Part shown: positions 27,937 to 36,273 of the stretch, piece by piece
Numbering within the stretch: the stretch's first letter is position 1
How the letters are laid out: every line of letters begins with the position of its first letter
NCBI RefSeq assembly: GCF_026385485.1
Contig: NZ_JANIDX010000002.1
Span: forward strand, 1-64,000
Direction: 5' to 3'
Length of the DNA: 64,000 nucleotides
Source: Bombella pollinis
Lineage (GTDB): Bacteria; Pseudomonadota; Alphaproteobacteria; Acetobacterales; Acetobacteraceae
Translations under genes and position numbers: made by a program
The notes under the pieces: generated by a model
What the model saw: only the letters and a program-made list of their open reading frames with translations
The model's database searches: none
What the model was told of the DNA's origin: nothing

Positions 27937-29337
27937 TCTCTGCGCTTTGGGGGAATCAGTAGGGAAGAGCCTTTGTGAAAGACGATTGGATGCTAATAGA
28001 CCGAGTGTCGATAATAAGGCGGCACCGGAATGTAGCAGCCAGAAAAGGCTGTCAGGGATTTGATGCAACATAGCCGCCAATTTACCGACAAGCAGATTGC
28101 CTATGAAGATATGTAACGTAAAGCAGGAAATAAGCGTTGTATTATGTTGTGGGGGCGCGTACCGCGAGAAAAGGGCCATACCAATAGGAAAGGTCATCCC
28201 ACAACCGATGTCATTAATGGTATGAAATGCCACACCCCACCAGAGGCTCACCTGATGCGCTCCCGGGTGGAGCCACTCTCCACAAATTAAAAAGAGAGGG
28301 CCTAATGTCGCGATAGCACTCCCGATGATAATCTTCATCATGTCGCGCACAATGCCATAGCGGTGGTCGTACCACTGCCAAAACCACAGAACAATAAACC
28401 CTGTTATCATGCTAATAACGCTATCTAAAGACACTAATGAGCTAACAGGGCATGTAACGCCCAATACTGTGAGCTGATAATGTTCTCCTCCCCATAGTAG
28501 ATAGCCGTCCATGATCTCTTGGTTAGGAAGCACACCAAGAGCAAAAACCACTACAAGCCACATAAGGAAAAAGATGCGTTGTTTTTCTATTTTAGAGCAA
28601 CGTGATTTTATAGGTATATGAGGAAAAGATACATTTTTTTGCTCATCTAAAGGCAGATAATGATGCCCCATAATATAGCATAGCAAGCCAATTATCATCG
28701 CACATGCTGTTGAAAGAAACGCCCAGTACCATGCAATCGTACCCAAAAAAGCACAGAGGAGGGGGGAGATTATCGCCATGATTTGGATACTTTGGCTATA
28801 GATTTGGTAAGCATCCGACCGGCGGCGGTCATCTAACTTATAGAGCGCGCCGACTTGGGCTTTCAAACTTCCTGAAAACCCAACCCCAATTAAAAACAGC
28901 CATAACGCGATGACAAAGAACGATTCTACTGCCATGAGGCAAAAGCTGAGGGTTAGTATAGTAATGCCAATCACCCCGGAGCGTGTACGGCCTAAGCCGC
29001 GATCGGCAATAAAACTTCCTAAAAAGGGAGCAGCAAAAATAACGGCCATGATAAGCCCGGAGAGGCTTCCTGCCGTAGCGTCTACACCGTTTGGGTTATA
29101 AAAAGCTTGGTTAATGACTAAAAGAGAGCGCAGCCCAACAACATACTGCGTGCGCTCTGGATGTTGGAGCAGGTCTTTAAGATATAAGACCAATATAGAG
29201 AGCATGCCATATTGGGCAAAGGATAACCAACCTTCTGTCCCAAATAAAACCCATAACCCTTTAGGATGCCCCCATATTTCTGTCGAGGCAGGAGTGTGAG
29301 CATGAGAAGGAGGCGTAGATGTAGGGTTAGTCGTCAT
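27931..29337 (-). CDS. POT/PTR-family peptide transporter with non-canonical TM1 motif
   Basis: Proton-coupled oligopeptide transporter family (major facilitator fold), about 12-14 membrane helices. The family hallmark HPKGLWVLFGTE is followed by GWLSFAQYGM, whereas classical members have ExxER here. The first Glu remains but the second Glu and Arg are replaced by Leu and Ser. Other family features are kept (GSFIADRGLGR, FSGSLKAQVGALY). The start is placed at MTTNPTSTPP. An upstream ATG at 29382 would add 15 residues and neither has a clear ribosome binding site. The substrate may differ from classical di- and tripeptides, which is inference. Confidence 0.85.
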   Translation of the reverse strand: MTTNPTSTPPSHAHTPASTEIWGHPKGLWVLFGTEGWLSFAQYGMLSILVLYLKDLLQHPERTQYVVGLRSLLVINQAFYNPNGVDATAGSLSGLIMAVIFAAPFLGSFIADRGLGRTRSGVIGITILTLSFCLMAVESFFVIALWLFLIGVGFSGSLKAQVGALYKLDDRRRSDAYQIYSQSIQIMAIISPLLCAFLGTIAWYWAFLSTACAMIIGLLCYIMGHHYLPLDEQKNVSFPHIPIKSRCSKIEKQRIFFLMWLVVVFALGVLPNQEIMDGYLLWGGEHYQLTVLGVTCPVSSLVSLDSVISMITGFIVLWFWQWYDHRYGIVRDMMKIIIGSAIATLGPLFLICGEWLHPGAHQVSLWWGVAFHTINDIGCGMTFPIGMALFSRYAPPQHNTTLISCFTLHIFIGNLLVGKLAAMLHQIPDSLFWLLHSGAALLSTLGLLASNRLSQRLFPTDSPKAQRL

Positions 29338-29406
29338 CCAACGCTTATAACAAGACTTTACCCAAAACGCACCTGGAGGCATGATCGAGCGGATGGAGAA
29401 AAATCA

Positions 29407-29422
29407 CATAATATATATTATG
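29407..29422. promoter_or_regulatory. 16-bp perfect palindrome upstream of the POT transporter
   Basis: CATAATATATATTATG is self-complementary and lies about 70 bp upstream of the preferred transporter start, between it and alr. The size and AT-rich core resemble dimeric repressor sites such as metal-responsive or ArsR-type operators. The binding protein is unknown. Confidence 0.4.
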
Positions 29423-29493
29423 CCAACTTATCTATGTTTCAATCTCTTTCCCATAGTCATGCAGGCCTTCATAAAGCTGAAACTTTTCACGGC

Positions 29494-30606
29494 TCAAATA
29501 TCATCATCGTCATCATGATAAAAACGAGCGAAACGATGCCCCAAAGATGTTAATATCTCATACCCAATTGTCCCAGACTGCGCGGCAACTGTGGCTATAT
29601 CCTGTTCTGGGCCAATTATGCTCAGCCAGCTGCCTTCTGCCAACTGCTCCTCTGGCACGGCTGTAACATCCACAGTTAGGCTATCCATAGAGACCCGGCC
29701 AATAATTGGTAATCGTATCCCTTTATACCATAAATGGCCTCCTCCCTCCGAGAAAGCACGGAACACACCATCAGCATAACCAATCCCTACAGTAGCAAGA
29801 CGCATAGAATGAGTGGCGTGATAACTTAGCCCGTAGCCAACACCGGCTCCTTTTGATATTTTTCTTAATTGTAAGATTTGTGCTTCTAACTCTAAAACAG
29901 GATGAAGTGATGTATCCATTTCATTCGGTGGTAAACCATACAAAGCAACACCCGGGCGAACCAAATCAAAATGATAATCTGTTCCTAAGAAAATCCCTGA
30001 TGAAGCCGCTAGAGAGCGTGGCACATGCGGGAAAGCAGCACTCATTTTTATAAAACGCTTACGTTGCTCCTCATTTGCTGGATGATCAAGATGATCGGCA
30101 CAGGCCAGGTGGCTCATCACCAATATGGGCTTAAAGCCTTTTAAGGCCTCATTCTGTATATCCTCTTCTGCGAGGCCAAAACGAGACATTCCGGTATCGA
30201 ACTGTAAAGCGGCTGGGTAATCCCTTTCTTTTCGTGAGCAGAAAGCACGCCACCCCCTCACCTGCTCCAGACTATTGAGAACCGGAATGAGGTTATAATC
30301 CGCCATAAGACCCGGACCATCAGGCAGGAAGCCATGTAACACAAAGATGCGCTTATTCGGTAGAATCTTCCTAAGAAGGCACCCTTCCTCTGGCTGGGCT
30401 ACAAAAAAGCTTTTCACCTGCCCTGCTAAGGCCGTTGCAATTTTGTCCATACCCAGCCCATAGGCATCCGCCTTCACAACAGCTGCACAATCTGCCCCCA
30501 CTGCGTAGCGTGAGAGCCTTGCATAATTCTTCCTAATGGCAGAAAGATCCACCTTTAGCCGTGCGCTTTTATGTTCGCAGAGCCCCCTCACACGCGGCCT
30601 CCTCAT
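29494..30606 (-). CDS. alr: Alanine racemase
   Basis: PLP enzyme interconverting L- and D-alanine, supplying D-Ala for peptidoglycan. The PLP-binding Lys is in VVKADAYGLG and the second catalytic Tyr region GVGYGLSYH is present, with GRVSMDSLTVDVT and the C-terminal beta domain. From the ATG at 30606 the protein is 370 residues. A TTG at 30636 would add ten residues, and no strong ribosome binding site decides between them. The C-terminus ends in an unusual run of five Asp (DDDDD). The usual partner dnaB is not upstream. Confidence 0.95.
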   Translation of the reverse strand: MRRPRVRGLCEHKSARLKVDLSAIRKNYARLSRYAVGADCAAVVKADAYGLGMDKIATALAGQVKSFFVAQPEEGCLLRKILPNKRIFVLHGFLPDGPGLMADYNLIPVLNSLEQVRGWRAFCSRKERDYPAALQFDTGMSRFGLAEEDIQNEALKGFKPILVMSHLACADHLDHPANEEQRKRFIKMSAAFPHVPRSLAASSGIFLGTDYHFDLVRPGVALYGLPPNEMDTSLHPVLELEAQILQLRKISKGAGVGYGLSYHATHSMRLATVGIGYADGVFRAFSEGGGHLWYKGIRLPIIGRVSMDSLTVDVTAVPEEQLAEGSWLSIIGPEQDIATVAAQSGTIGYEILTSLGHRFARFYHDDDDDI

Positions 30607-30714
30607 TCCCCATAGTGATGCTGAGATGATGCACAATCTTACAGAAAATGAAGCTGTTAGATATTATTTTCTCAAAAAATCGCCTCCATCATCACCTAAA
30701 ATGTGTCCTCTTTG

Positions 30715-30735
30715 CAATTTTGTCGCTGAAAATTG
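30715..30735. repeat. Inverted repeat in the alr-FAAL gap
   Basis: CAATTTT and AAAATTG are separated by 7 bases. This is a perfect 7-bp inverted repeat in the divergent 235-bp region, possibly an operator. No function can be assigned. Confidence 0.35.
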
Positions 30736-30776
30736 TGACAGAAGCTTGAGGAGAAGCCCCTTTTTGTATTAGAGAG

Positions 30777-30826
30777 CAGGGCACAGATGCTGTTTGGCTA
30801 TTTCGCTAAACGGCTTTGCCCTGTTT
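30777..30826 (+). promoter_or_regulatory. Structured leader or attenuator hairpin before the acyl-AMP ligase gene
   Basis: CAGGGCA (30777-30783) pairs with TGCCCTG (30817-30823). Inside, GCTGTTTGGC and GCTAAACGGC pair over ten positions with two G-U wobbles around the loop TATTTC. Four T follow directly, and a T6 run occurs near 30838. No plus-strand gene lies close upstream that would need terminating, so it is either a leader attenuator or the end of a small RNA. It matches no riboswitch class I recognise. Confidence 0.5.
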
Positions 30827-30841
30827 TATGGGTAAGATTTT

Positions 30842-32650
30842 TTGATTTCGCAGGGGCCTAAGATAGTTCAATCTGAAGGTCCAAACGGAGCTAGTCTAGG
30901 TTTGACCGAGGCCAACCAAAACACCAATCCCGCGCTCTCCATCACGCCGAGCCGTTCAGGAATCGAACGCCGCTATGGAGACTTCCCCAGCTTCCCTGCT
31001 GCTCTGGACTATGCAGCCCAGGGTAAGAGTGGCTTTAACATTTATTCTGGTCGCGGCACCCTGCTGGAGGTTTTGCCTTACAGTAAGCTACGCCAGCAAG
31101 CCCATGCTACAGCACGACGCTTGCTTGGTGCAGGACTGAAAGCGGGTGATAGAGTCGCTATTGTGGCTGAGAGCGATGGGGATTTTGCCCGTATCTTCTT
31201 CGGTTGCCAATATGCGGGCCTTGTTCCAGCACCGTTGCCTTTACCGGTCGCCTTCGGCGGAAAGGAAGGCTATATTGAGACCCTGCGCGGGATGATTACT
31301 AGCGCAGATGCGCGCGCTGTTATTGTTCCTGATGTGATTGGAGGCTGGACAGCTGATATTATTGAGGGCTTCCCTCTTGTTTTTGGTGGTTCCCCTGCTG
31401 AATTAATGACCCTTGAGGAAAGAGACATCCCTCTGCCGGAAATATCAGGTGATGGGTTGTCTTATCTTCAATTTTCCTCAGGAAGTACGCGCTTCCCTAT
31501 GGGGATAAGTGTGACCCAAAAAGCTGGTATGGCTAATGCTCATGCTATCGCAAAATATGGGTTACAAGTTTACCCAAGTGATGATGTGCGTGATGACCGT
31601 TGCGTCTCGTGGTTGCCTCTCTATCATGATATGGGGCTTGTTGGCTTCTTTCTCACCCCGATGACATGCCAACTTTCGGTCGATTTACTGCCTACTCGTG
31701 AGTTTGCACGCCGCCCGAATGTTTGGTTGGAGTTGATTGCCCGTAACAAGGGTACGATGTCCTATAGCCCGTCTTTCGGTTATGAATTATGCGCACGCCG
31801 TGGCGCACGTGAGGATATAGACCTCTCCTCATGGCGTGTTGCGGGGATTGGCGGCGATATGATTCGCCCGCACATCATCCATAGCTTTGCAGAGACGTTT
31901 GAGAAAAGTGGCTTCGATAAGCGTGCTTTTGTTGCGAGCTACGGTATGGCTGAGACAACTCTCGCCATTAGCTTTGCTCCGCTCAATACGGGTCTTCGTG
32001 TTGATACGATTGACCTTGCCGCTATGGAGCGTGAGGATTTTGCTCGCCCCGCTCATGAAAGAACAGACACGGCGCGGGATTTCGTCTTATGTGGCGTTTG
32101 CTTGCCTGAGCATCAAATTGAGGTGCGTGACCCTGCCGGTAAGCCGCTCAAAGAACGTGAGGTTGGGACTGTCTTCGTCCGTGGGCCAAGTCTAATGTCC
32201 GGTTATTTCAACCGTCCTGAAGAGACAGAGGCCGTGCTTTCCCCAGATGGTTGGCTCAATACCGGTGATATTGGCTACATGCTGGATAGGCAGATTGTTA
32301 TTACCGGCCGGGCGAAAGACCTCATCATCATCAATGCACGCAATATCTGGCCCCAAGATTTGGAATGGGCGGCTGAGCATGAGGTGAACTCCCTCCGCTC
32401 GCGTGATGTCGCAGTTTTCTCCGTTGATTCTGGTGAAGGCGAACAAGTTGTTGCATTGGTGCAATGTCGTTTCACGGATGAGGAGCCACGCACAACGCTG
32501 CGCAATGAGCTGGTCGGCCTTTTCCGCCGTATGCATGGCATTGATGTTAATGTTGTTCTCGTACCGCCGCGGTCTCTCCCACAGACCTCCTCTGGGAAGT
32601 TGACACGGGCACGGGCGCGGGCAATGTACCTCAACAAAGAATTTGAATAA
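30842..32650 (+). CDS. Fatty acyl-AMP ligase (acyl-ACP synthetase type)
   Basis: Adenylate-forming enzyme predicted to activate a fatty acid and load it onto the acyl carrier protein encoded next door. The 602-residue ANL fold has the A3 motif SSGST (about 212-216), YGMAETTLAI, the A7/A8 region NTGDIGY...TGRAKDLIIINARN and the catalytic Lys motif TSSGKLTR (near 584-591). Overall it resembles FAAL rather than CoA ligases. The start is a TTG at 30842. The frame is open only from 30836 and no ATG is available near the N-terminus. In this setting it most likely feeds sphingolipid synthesis, by analogy with alphaproteobacterial SPT clusters (inference). Confidence 0.88.
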   Translation: MISQGPKIVQSEGPNGASLGLTEANQNTNPALSITPSRSGIERRYGDFPSFPAALDYAAQGKSGFNIYSGRGTLLEVLPYSKLRQQAHATARRLLGAGLKAGDRVAIVAESDGDFARIFFGCQYAGLVPAPLPLPVAFGGKEGYIETLRGMITSADARAVIVPDVIGGWTADIIEGFPLVFGGSPAELMTLEERDIPLPEISGDGLSYLQFSSGSTRFPMGISVTQKAGMANAHAIAKYGLQVYPSDDVRDDRCVSWLPLYHDMGLVGFFLTPMTCQLSVDLLPTREFARRPNVWLELIARNKGTMSYSPSFGYELCARRGAREDIDLSSWRVAGIGGDMIRPHIIHSFAETFEKSGFDKRAFVASYGMAETTLAISFAPLNTGLRVDTIDLAAMEREDFARPAHERTDTARDFVLCGVCLPEHQIEVRDPAGKPLKEREVGTVFVRGPSLMSGYFNRPEETEAVLSPDGWLNTGDIGYMLDRQIVITGRAKDLIIINARNIWPQDLEWAAEHEVNSLRSRDVAVFSVDSGEGEQVVALVQCRFTDEEPRTTLRNELVGLFRRMHGIDVNVVLVPPRSLPQTSSGKLTRARARAMYLNKEFE

Positions 32651-32726
32651 CCCTGCAAGGGCTATCTCCTCGCGAAGGAAGCTTCTATAATCGTCTTATC
32701 CTTCGCAGGCTATAAAGGGACAAAAC

Positions 32727-32981
32727 ATGACCGACAATGTTGCTGATATTTCTCAGATGATTCTCCAAAAATTGCTGGAGAACCCTAAAGTCCCGCGCGA
32801 TATCACCGGGGATAGTCGCATTGTGGAGGATTTAGCCTTTGATAGCCTTGCTGTAATGAACTTCGTGATGGAAATTGAAGACACGCTTGATGTTTCCGTC
32901 CCGCTTGATAAATTGGCCGATATCCGCACGATTAACGATCTTGCTGGCTGCTTGCAGGCCATTAAGGCAGAACAAGCATGA
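32727..32981 (+). CDS. Dedicated acyl carrier protein
   Basis: Small acidic carrier of 84 residues with the phosphopantetheine attachment Ser40 in AFDSLAVMNF. It is distinct from the housekeeping AcpP at 46194-46436. Its ATG is 76 bp after the acyl-AMP ligase gene, and its last four bases overlap the start of the SPT-like gene (ATGA). Predicted role: receive the acyl chain from the ligase and present it to the aminotransferase, as AcpR-type carriers do in sphingolipid-making alphaproteobacteria. Confidence 0.92.
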   Translation: MTDNVADISQMILQKLLENPKVPRDITGDSRIVEDLAFDSLAVMNFVMEIEDTLDVSVPLDKLADIRTINDLAGCLQAIKAEQA

Positions 32982-34177
32982 GTGCAGGGTTATTTGATAA
33001 ATACGCGACCTTACGGGGGAATTATGAATCCCTTATGGCCGCTAGCCCACGCAACCCTTTTGGGGTTGTTATTGAGCGTCCCCTCTCAGCAACAGTTGGC
33101 ATTATAGAGGGGCGTGAAACCCTTTTATTTGGCACAAATAACTATCTTGGTCTCAGCCAGTCTAACGCAGCACGGGATGCGGCTATCCATGCCGCTCAGA
33201 CAATGGGGGTCGGAACGACTGGTTCCCGTATTGCCAATGGGACTTTCGGCCTGCATCAAAAGCTAGAGCATGCTCTTGCCAAAGTCTTCCAGAGAAAACA
33301 TGCTATGATTTTCTCGACGGGCTATCAGGCAAATTTGGGCACGATTTCGGCTCTTGTAAATAAAGATGATACGCTTTTCCTAGATGCAGATAGCCATGCC
33401 TCCATTTATGATGGGGCGCGTCTCTCTGGGGCGCAAATTATCCGTTTCCGCCATAATGACCCTGCTGACCTTGAGAAGCGCATCGCTCGGACAAGCAATA
33501 GCACAGGGGCTCGCCTCATCATTGCTGAGGGCATTTACTCCATGACGGGGAATATCGCCCCTTTAAAGGAGTTTGTTGAGGTCAAAAAACGCCACAACGT
33601 CCCCCTCCTCGTAGATGAGGCTCACTCCTTTGGTGTGCTTGGTGCGCATGGCCGTGGTGTTGCAGAGATGCAAAATTGCGAAGCGGACATAGACTTCATC
33701 GTGGGGACCTTCTCCAAATCTTTGGGAACGGTAGGCGGTTATTGCGTTACAAATCATGATGAGATTGACCTCATCCGGCTTTGCTCGCGGCCTTATATGT
33801 TTACAGCCTCCCTCCCCCCGGAGATTATTGCTGCCACCCTCGCCGCTTTAGAGGAAATCGAAACAAAACCTGAGTTGCGTGAGAAGCTGCAAAAGAACGC
33901 TGCACGGTTGCATGAGGGCTTTAAGTCTGTTGGGTTGAATACCAGCAACTTCATCTCTCCTGTCATCGCTGTGACGTTGGAGGATATACCGCAAGCTCTA
34001 GCCTTCTGGAATGCGCTGCTGGCTGCGGGTGTTTATGTAAACCTCTCACTTCCCCCAGCAACGCCTGATAATCGTCCATTGTTGCGTTGCTCTGTCATGG
34101 CAGCACATTCTTTTGATGAAATTGACCGCGCTGTAGAGACATTTGGTACAATCGCTAAAGAACTACAGGTCGCTTAA
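32978..34177 (+). CDS. spt: Serine palmitoyltransferase-like alpha-oxoamine synthase
   Basis: PLP enzyme condensing an acyl thioester with an amino acid. Context points to serine and 3-ketosphinganine rather than KBL, BioF or HemA functions. The PLP Lys is K247 in GTFSKSLG. The conserved LLFGTNNYLGL, GTTGSRIANG, DADSHASIYDG and VDEAHSFGVLG motifs are present. At 399 residues it is the size of soluble bacterial SPT. It is translated with an acyl carrier protein through an ATGA overlap, which supports use of acyl-ACP. BioF is the main alternative (bioB is 18 kb away and unlinked). A strong terminator follows. Confidence 0.87.
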   Translation: MSAGLFDKYATLRGNYESLMAASPRNPFGVVIERPLSATVGIIEGRETLLFGTNNYLGLSQSNAARDAAIHAAQTMGVGTTGSRIANGTFGLHQKLEHALAKVFQRKHAMIFSTGYQANLGTISALVNKDDTLFLDADSHASIYDGARLSGAQIIRFRHNDPADLEKRIARTSNSTGARLIIAEGIYSMTGNIAPLKEFVEVKKRHNVPLLVDEAHSFGVLGAHGRGVAEMQNCEADIDFIVGTFSKSLGTVGGYCVTNHDEIDLIRLCSRPYMFTASLPPEIIAATLAALEEIETKPELREKLQKNAARLHEGFKSVGLNTSNFISPVIAVTLEDIPQALAFWNALLAAGVYVNLSLPPATPDNRPLLRCSVMAAHSFDEIDRAVETFGTIAKELQVA

Positions 34178-34181
34178 AATA

Positions 34182-34215
34182 TTCCCCCCTCTTTAATTAA
34201 GAGGGGGGATTTTTA
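34182..34215. terminator. Strong bidirectional terminator after the SPT-like gene
   Basis: A stem of TCCCCCCTCTT against AAGAGGGGGGA with a short AATTAA loop, followed by TTTTT. It lies between convergent genes. Confidence 0.9.
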
Positions 34216-34218
34216 TAC

Positions 34219-35154
34219 TTACTTTGTCGTTTTCCGAAAATGTCTAGCACGCCATAAGAAGAAAGGCAGAGTTAAGATAGGGTGCTTGCGCTCAAAAGTG
34301 GAAACATGCACCTGCTTACCGGTATGACGTTGTATCTTCCATAGTAGATAAGAAACGCCGTCCTTAAAGGTAAAAGCCGCTTTAATAAGGCGACTGAGAT
34401 TAAGAGGGCGACCATAAGCAGCAATTTTTTGCCAGTTTTTGGCAGCTTTCTTCCGAGATGACGCTGTCAGATAAGGGCGCAGTGTTTCATTATTCGTTTG
34501 ATAACTCAAACCTGCCTGTTGCCACGACGCCTTTAAAAGAGCTTCATATCGCTCCTCGCGCCCTTTAAGCAACTTATGACCACGCCCTTTTTTCTCTACT
34601 CGCAGCTCTGCGGCATAAGTATGAGCAAAGAGAGTACGCCAATAATCTATTGCTTCCCCTTCTTTTGGCCCAAGGAGAGCCGCCCAGCATGATGCGGTTA
34701 TCAAGCATTGCCGCAATGCGTGCAAAATGCGATCAGCCGCACGGCCATTGCGTACCCAAACTAAACGCACAGGCTGACAAAAGCGCGCCCAAATGGTCGT
34801 ATCAAGGCTAAAAAGCGTCCCTCTCCTTAAAAATTGCTCTTGAGAGAGAACAGCAACCTTAGCACGCAAGGTTGCGGCTTCTGTTTGATGCTCCATATAA
34901 TAAACATTAGGCGGTAGAACTCGATTAGCGAACCGAGCGAAGGGATTGCCGCTTAAACTTGCTGGTTTCTCCGTAATAACATAAAAATCTAAAATCCCTG
35001 TCGGGTCCACTTCCCGCAGGAGAGAGCCGTAAAATAATATCCCTAAAGGAGGCTCCCCCATTTTATATGCGATGGCCTCAGCAAATTGTGCAATCTCGTG
35101 CGGGACAGGCGTTGTTAACTCTTGGATGAGGGTTTTATCAATAAAATCAGACAT
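34219..35154 (-). CDS. Tam41/Mmp37-like nucleotidyltransferase (CDP-lipid synthase candidate)
   Basis: The N-terminal region FYGSLLREVDPTGILDFYVI (residues 41-60) fits a nucleotidyltransferase GS...D.hD-type motif. The following NPFARFANRVLPPNVYYME resembles the mitochondrial CDP-diacylglycerol synthase Tam41. From this I infer, without a search, a CTP-dependent lipid-phosphate cytidylyltransferase-like enzyme. No membrane helix is obvious, and the C-terminal part is basic and helical. It overlaps the upstream lipid kinase gene by 8 bases, so the pair is co-translated: kinase first, then this enzyme. Acidic residues D50 and D56 would be the metal ligands. The role in sphingolipid head-group activation is a hypothesis. 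Confidence 0.6.
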   Translation of the reverse strand: MSDFIDKTLIQELTTPVPHEIAQFAEAIAYKMGEPPLGILFYGSLLREVDPTGILDFYVITEKPASLSGNPFARFANRVLPPNVYYMEHQTEAATLRAKVAVLSQEQFLRRGTLFSLDTTIWARFCQPVRLVWVRNGRAADRILHALRQCLITASCWAALLGPKEGEAIDYWRTLFAHTYAAELRVEKKGRGHKLLKGREERYEALLKASWQQAGLSYQTNNETLRPYLTASSRKKAAKNWQKIAAYGRPLNLSRLIKAAFTFKDGVSYLLWKIQRHTGKQVHVSTFERKHPILTLPFFLWRARHFRKTTK

Positions 35155-36118
35155 GTAAAAACCGGAAACTCGGCCCCTCTTCTAACATGATTTGCTTATT
35201 GGAGGACGCAGGAAATACCTCTCCATCTAAGACAAAATCACTATCTGTCTCCAAGATCATCTTCTGAGCAATCATGCTACTATAATCTTCATGCGACCAT
35301 AACCAGTTAGGAACATGCCCTCTCAAAAGGTGAAAAAACGCCGCAGGAAGACGCTTGGGAAAGGCATGAACATCTAGAAAATGAAAGCCTTTCCGATTGG
35401 AACCAGTATTCCAAAACGGCCAAATACCATAGGATAACTTTTCTAAGGCGGTTGCCATATAAAGAAAACTATAACCTTCTCTTTGCTCCTTTAAATCATC
35501 CCCCTCGGCATGCCATGACAAAACATTCCCACTCAGCCATGACTGACGGCTACTCCGCCATAAAAGGCTCGCCACACTGCTAAATAATGTGAAAAATACG
35601 GCTAAATCATGAGGAGCAAATCTCAATACCGTTGGAGAATGGGCAATACGCACAGCGCGTGCATAACCAGTACAGCCACCAAACATCCCCAATACGGAGG
35701 GCATATCCTGCCCCGGCCAAGATAATTTTATGGGAGCGCGCACGCTACTTTTTAAGCTTTCAGGCTGTAAAATACGATCAACGGCCGCCTCACCACGCAG
35801 CCCAAAACCAACATCACCAGCAATGAGGTTCGTATTACCAGAGGGCAGCACTGCGACAGCCGGCAAAGGTGAGCCGCGATATGTGTTAGCGATGGCCGTA
35901 AGGGAGGCACTCACAGTGCCATCCCCACCATCAATAGCAATAAAATTAACGCCTTTCTTCTTCAACACTGCCAAATGGGCAGGGAGATGACTATCATTAA
36001 GTGTGGCAATGCAAAACTCTCCCATCTTCTGGCGCGCCATGCGCATAAAGCGACCGTTATCTTGTATATTTCTACGGCTATTGGGATTGTGAATGAGGGC
36101 AGCTTGTACGTTTTTCAT
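35147..36118 (-). CDS. Diacylglycerol/ceramide kinase family lipid kinase
   Basis: DAGK-catalytic-domain lipid kinase of 323 residues. The hallmark IDGGDGT is at residues 62-68, and HNPNSRR at the N-terminus and FVLDGE near the C-terminus are the other conserved blocks. Members phosphorylate diacylglycerol, long-chain bases or ceramide. The bacterial ceramide kinase of Caulobacter (CpgB) belongs to this family, as I recall. Next to an SPT operon, ceramide or sphingoid base is the likeliest substrate. It shares 8 bases with the Tam41-like gene and is divergent from the metallophosphoesterase gene over a 155-bp gap that must hold both promoters. Confidence 0.8.
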   Translation of the reverse strand: MKNVQAALIHNPNSRRNIQDNGRFMRMARQKMGEFCIATLNDSHLPAHLAVLKKKGVNFIAIDGGDGTVSASLTAIANTYRGSPLPAVAVLPSGNTNLIAGDVGFGLRGEAAVDRILQPESLKSSVRAPIKLSWPGQDMPSVLGMFGGCTGYARAVRIAHSPTVLRFAPHDLAVFFTLFSSVASLLWRSSRQSWLSGNVLSWHAEGDDLKEQREGYSFLYMATALEKLSYGIWPFWNTGSNRKGFHFLDVHAFPKRLPAAFFHLLRGHVPNWLWSHEDYSSMIAQKMILETDSDFVLDGEVFPASSNKQIMLEEGPSFRFLHV

Positions 36119-36273
36119 GAATCTCTACATTTTATCCATCACATACCCGCCCAGAAACAAGAAGCCATGTTGTTTCCCAAGCTGGTCGAAATCCTTTAAC
36201 ATGGCTATGCTATAGGAACCAGAAGGGAGTTCCCCTGTAAAGACTGTTCTCTATCGCAATCTATGGTGCCGCC

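Noticed and set aside
32978..34177. Reading the alpha-oxoamine synthase as BioF because bioB is in the window
   Set aside because: bioB is 18 kb away on an unrelated unit, while this gene overlaps a dedicated acyl carrier protein and follows an acyl-AMP ligase; SPT fits better, though it is not proven.
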